DNA of 5,039 nucleotides from an uncultured Erysipelotrichaceae bacterium. GTDB lineage: Bacteria; Bacillota_I; Bacilli_A; Erysipelotrichales; Coprobacillaceae. Where the stretch lies: contig CALDMQ010000082.1 in the NCBI GenBank assembly GCA_937917505.1, forward strand, positions 1-5,039. The letters are read 5' to 3'. A model generated the notes under the pieces. That model was not told the DNA's origin. It saw only the letters and a program-made list of their open reading frames with translations, and searched no databases. Of this stretch, positions 4,609-5,039 are shown piece by piece (within the stretch, counting starts at the first letter, position 1; the number at the start of each line of letters is the position of its first letter). The position numbers and the translations under genes are program-made.

Positions 4609-5039
4609 ATGCATATAGAACTCAAATACCTTAATGAAATCAATCCTCATGAATTAGCTTATTTTGCAAATGATCCAAGGGTCAGCTTTTATCTAAGAAA
4701 TACATTTCCTTATCCGTATACTTTAGATTATGCTCTTTCTTTTATTAATCAAGTGATGCAAAAGAATGCAGTTGAATTTGCAATTGTAGTTGATAATGTC
4801 TGTATTGGTTGTATTGGTGCAACTTTTCATCAAGATATTTATCAATATAATGCAGAAATAGGTTATTGGATAGGTTATGATTATTGGGGTAGAGGTATTA
4901 TGGGTTTGGTAGTTTCTATGTTTACAAAATATCTTTTTGAAAACTTTCACATTCATAAAATCTTTGCGGAGGTTTTTAGTGAAAACAAAGCTTCTATTCA
5001 TGTTTTAAAGAAAAACAATTTTAAACAAGAGGCTTTTCT
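4609..5039 (+). CDS. GNAT family N-acetyltransferase, RimJ/RimL type (partial, cut by the right edge)
   Basis: The first 143 codons of a GNAT acetyltransferase, which moves the acetyl group of acetyl-CoA to an amine. The N-terminal part (LNEINPHELAYFANDPRVSFYLRNTFPYPYT) has the pattern of RimJ/RimL-like enzymes. EIGYWIGYDYWGRGIM (83-98) contains the acetyl-CoA pyrophosphate loop, with WGRGIM as a variant of the Q/RxxGxG/A motif. FAEVFSENKASIHVLKKNNF (119-138) is motif B, ending where a typical KxGF would be. Only a short C-terminal strand should be missing, since these proteins are about 170-180 residues. AAGGAG (4598-4603), overlapping the upstream stop codon, lies five bases from the ATG. 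The acceptor could be a protein N-terminus, a polyamine or a small metabolite; the sequence does not decide. It shares a transcript with the aldo/keto reductase. Confidence 0.9.
   Translation, partial: MHIELKYLNEINPHELAYFANDPRVSFYLRNTFPYPYTLDYALSFINQVMQKNAVEFAIVVDNVCIGCIGATFHQDIYQYNAEIGYWIGYDYWGRGIMGLVVSMFTKYLFENFHIHKIFAEVFSENKASIHVLKKNNFKQEAF

Noticed and set aside
4723..5001. Minus-strand open frame of 92 codons
   Set aside because: It is antisense to the GNAT gene, whose frame shows clear family motifs; the minus frame has an Asn/Thr/Ile-rich shadow composition.
1..5039. Mobile element, CRISPR array, tRNA or rRNA
   Set aside because: No transposase or integrase motifs, no spaced direct repeats, no terminal inverted repeats and no tRNA cloverleaf or rRNA signature were seen on either strand.

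Overview
The window is strongly AT-rich DNA with purine-rich Shine-Dalgarno sites (GAGGTG, AAAGGAG) and sigma-A-type promoters. It carries the endospore genes spoIID and spoIIQ, so the source is a low-GC Firmicute with sporulation genes. The A/T-ending codons and the gene set would suit a gut Erysipelotrichia/Coprobacillaceae-type genome or a related clostridial one, but that placement is inference and cannot be settled from sequence alone.

Layout, left to right. (1) 1-394, minus strand: the N-terminal part of a Cof-type HAD-superfamily phosphatase that runs off the left edge. (2) 395-689: a non-coding gap with a candidate promoter for the HAD gene and a strong intrinsic terminator for the next gene. 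(3) 690-3591, minus strand: four genes transcribed in the order DUF1146 small membrane protein, spoIID, spoIIQ, mbl (MreB-family actin). spoIIQ ends in a hairpin terminator that includes its stop codon, and mbl has its own sigma-A-type promoter, so mbl is probably a separate transcription unit. (4) 3592-3678: a compact divergent control region with two face-to-face sigma-A-type promoters whose elements interlock. (5) 3679-5039, plus strand: a YdhF-like aldo/keto reductase, followed after 9 bp by a GNAT (RimJ/RimL-type) acetyltransferase cut by the right edge.

How the genes fit together. SpoIID (peptidoglycan lytic transglycosylase, mother cell) and SpoIIQ (forespore-side LytM-fold partner of SpoIIIAH) act during engulfment. 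Mbl organises lateral-wall synthesis. The order DUF1146 / spoIID / spoIIQ / mbl is a shortened form of the cluster known from Bacillus (ywzB-ywmB-murAA-spoIID-...-spoIIQ-...-spoIIID-mbl) and Clostridioides (murA-spoIID-spoIIQ-spoIIID-mreB-type gene). Here ywmB, murA and spoIIID are missing from the interval. The plus-strand pair looks like ordinary metabolic or accessory cargo.

No phage, insertion sequence, CRISPR array or RNA gene is visible, and I see no clear undescribed system. The points most worth a second look are the spoIID translation-start region (no Shine-Dalgarno, start codon in the loop of a nested hairpin, overlapping sigma-E-like elements), the interlocked divergent promoters, the His-to-Asn change in SpoIIQ, and the loss of spoIIID from its usual place.
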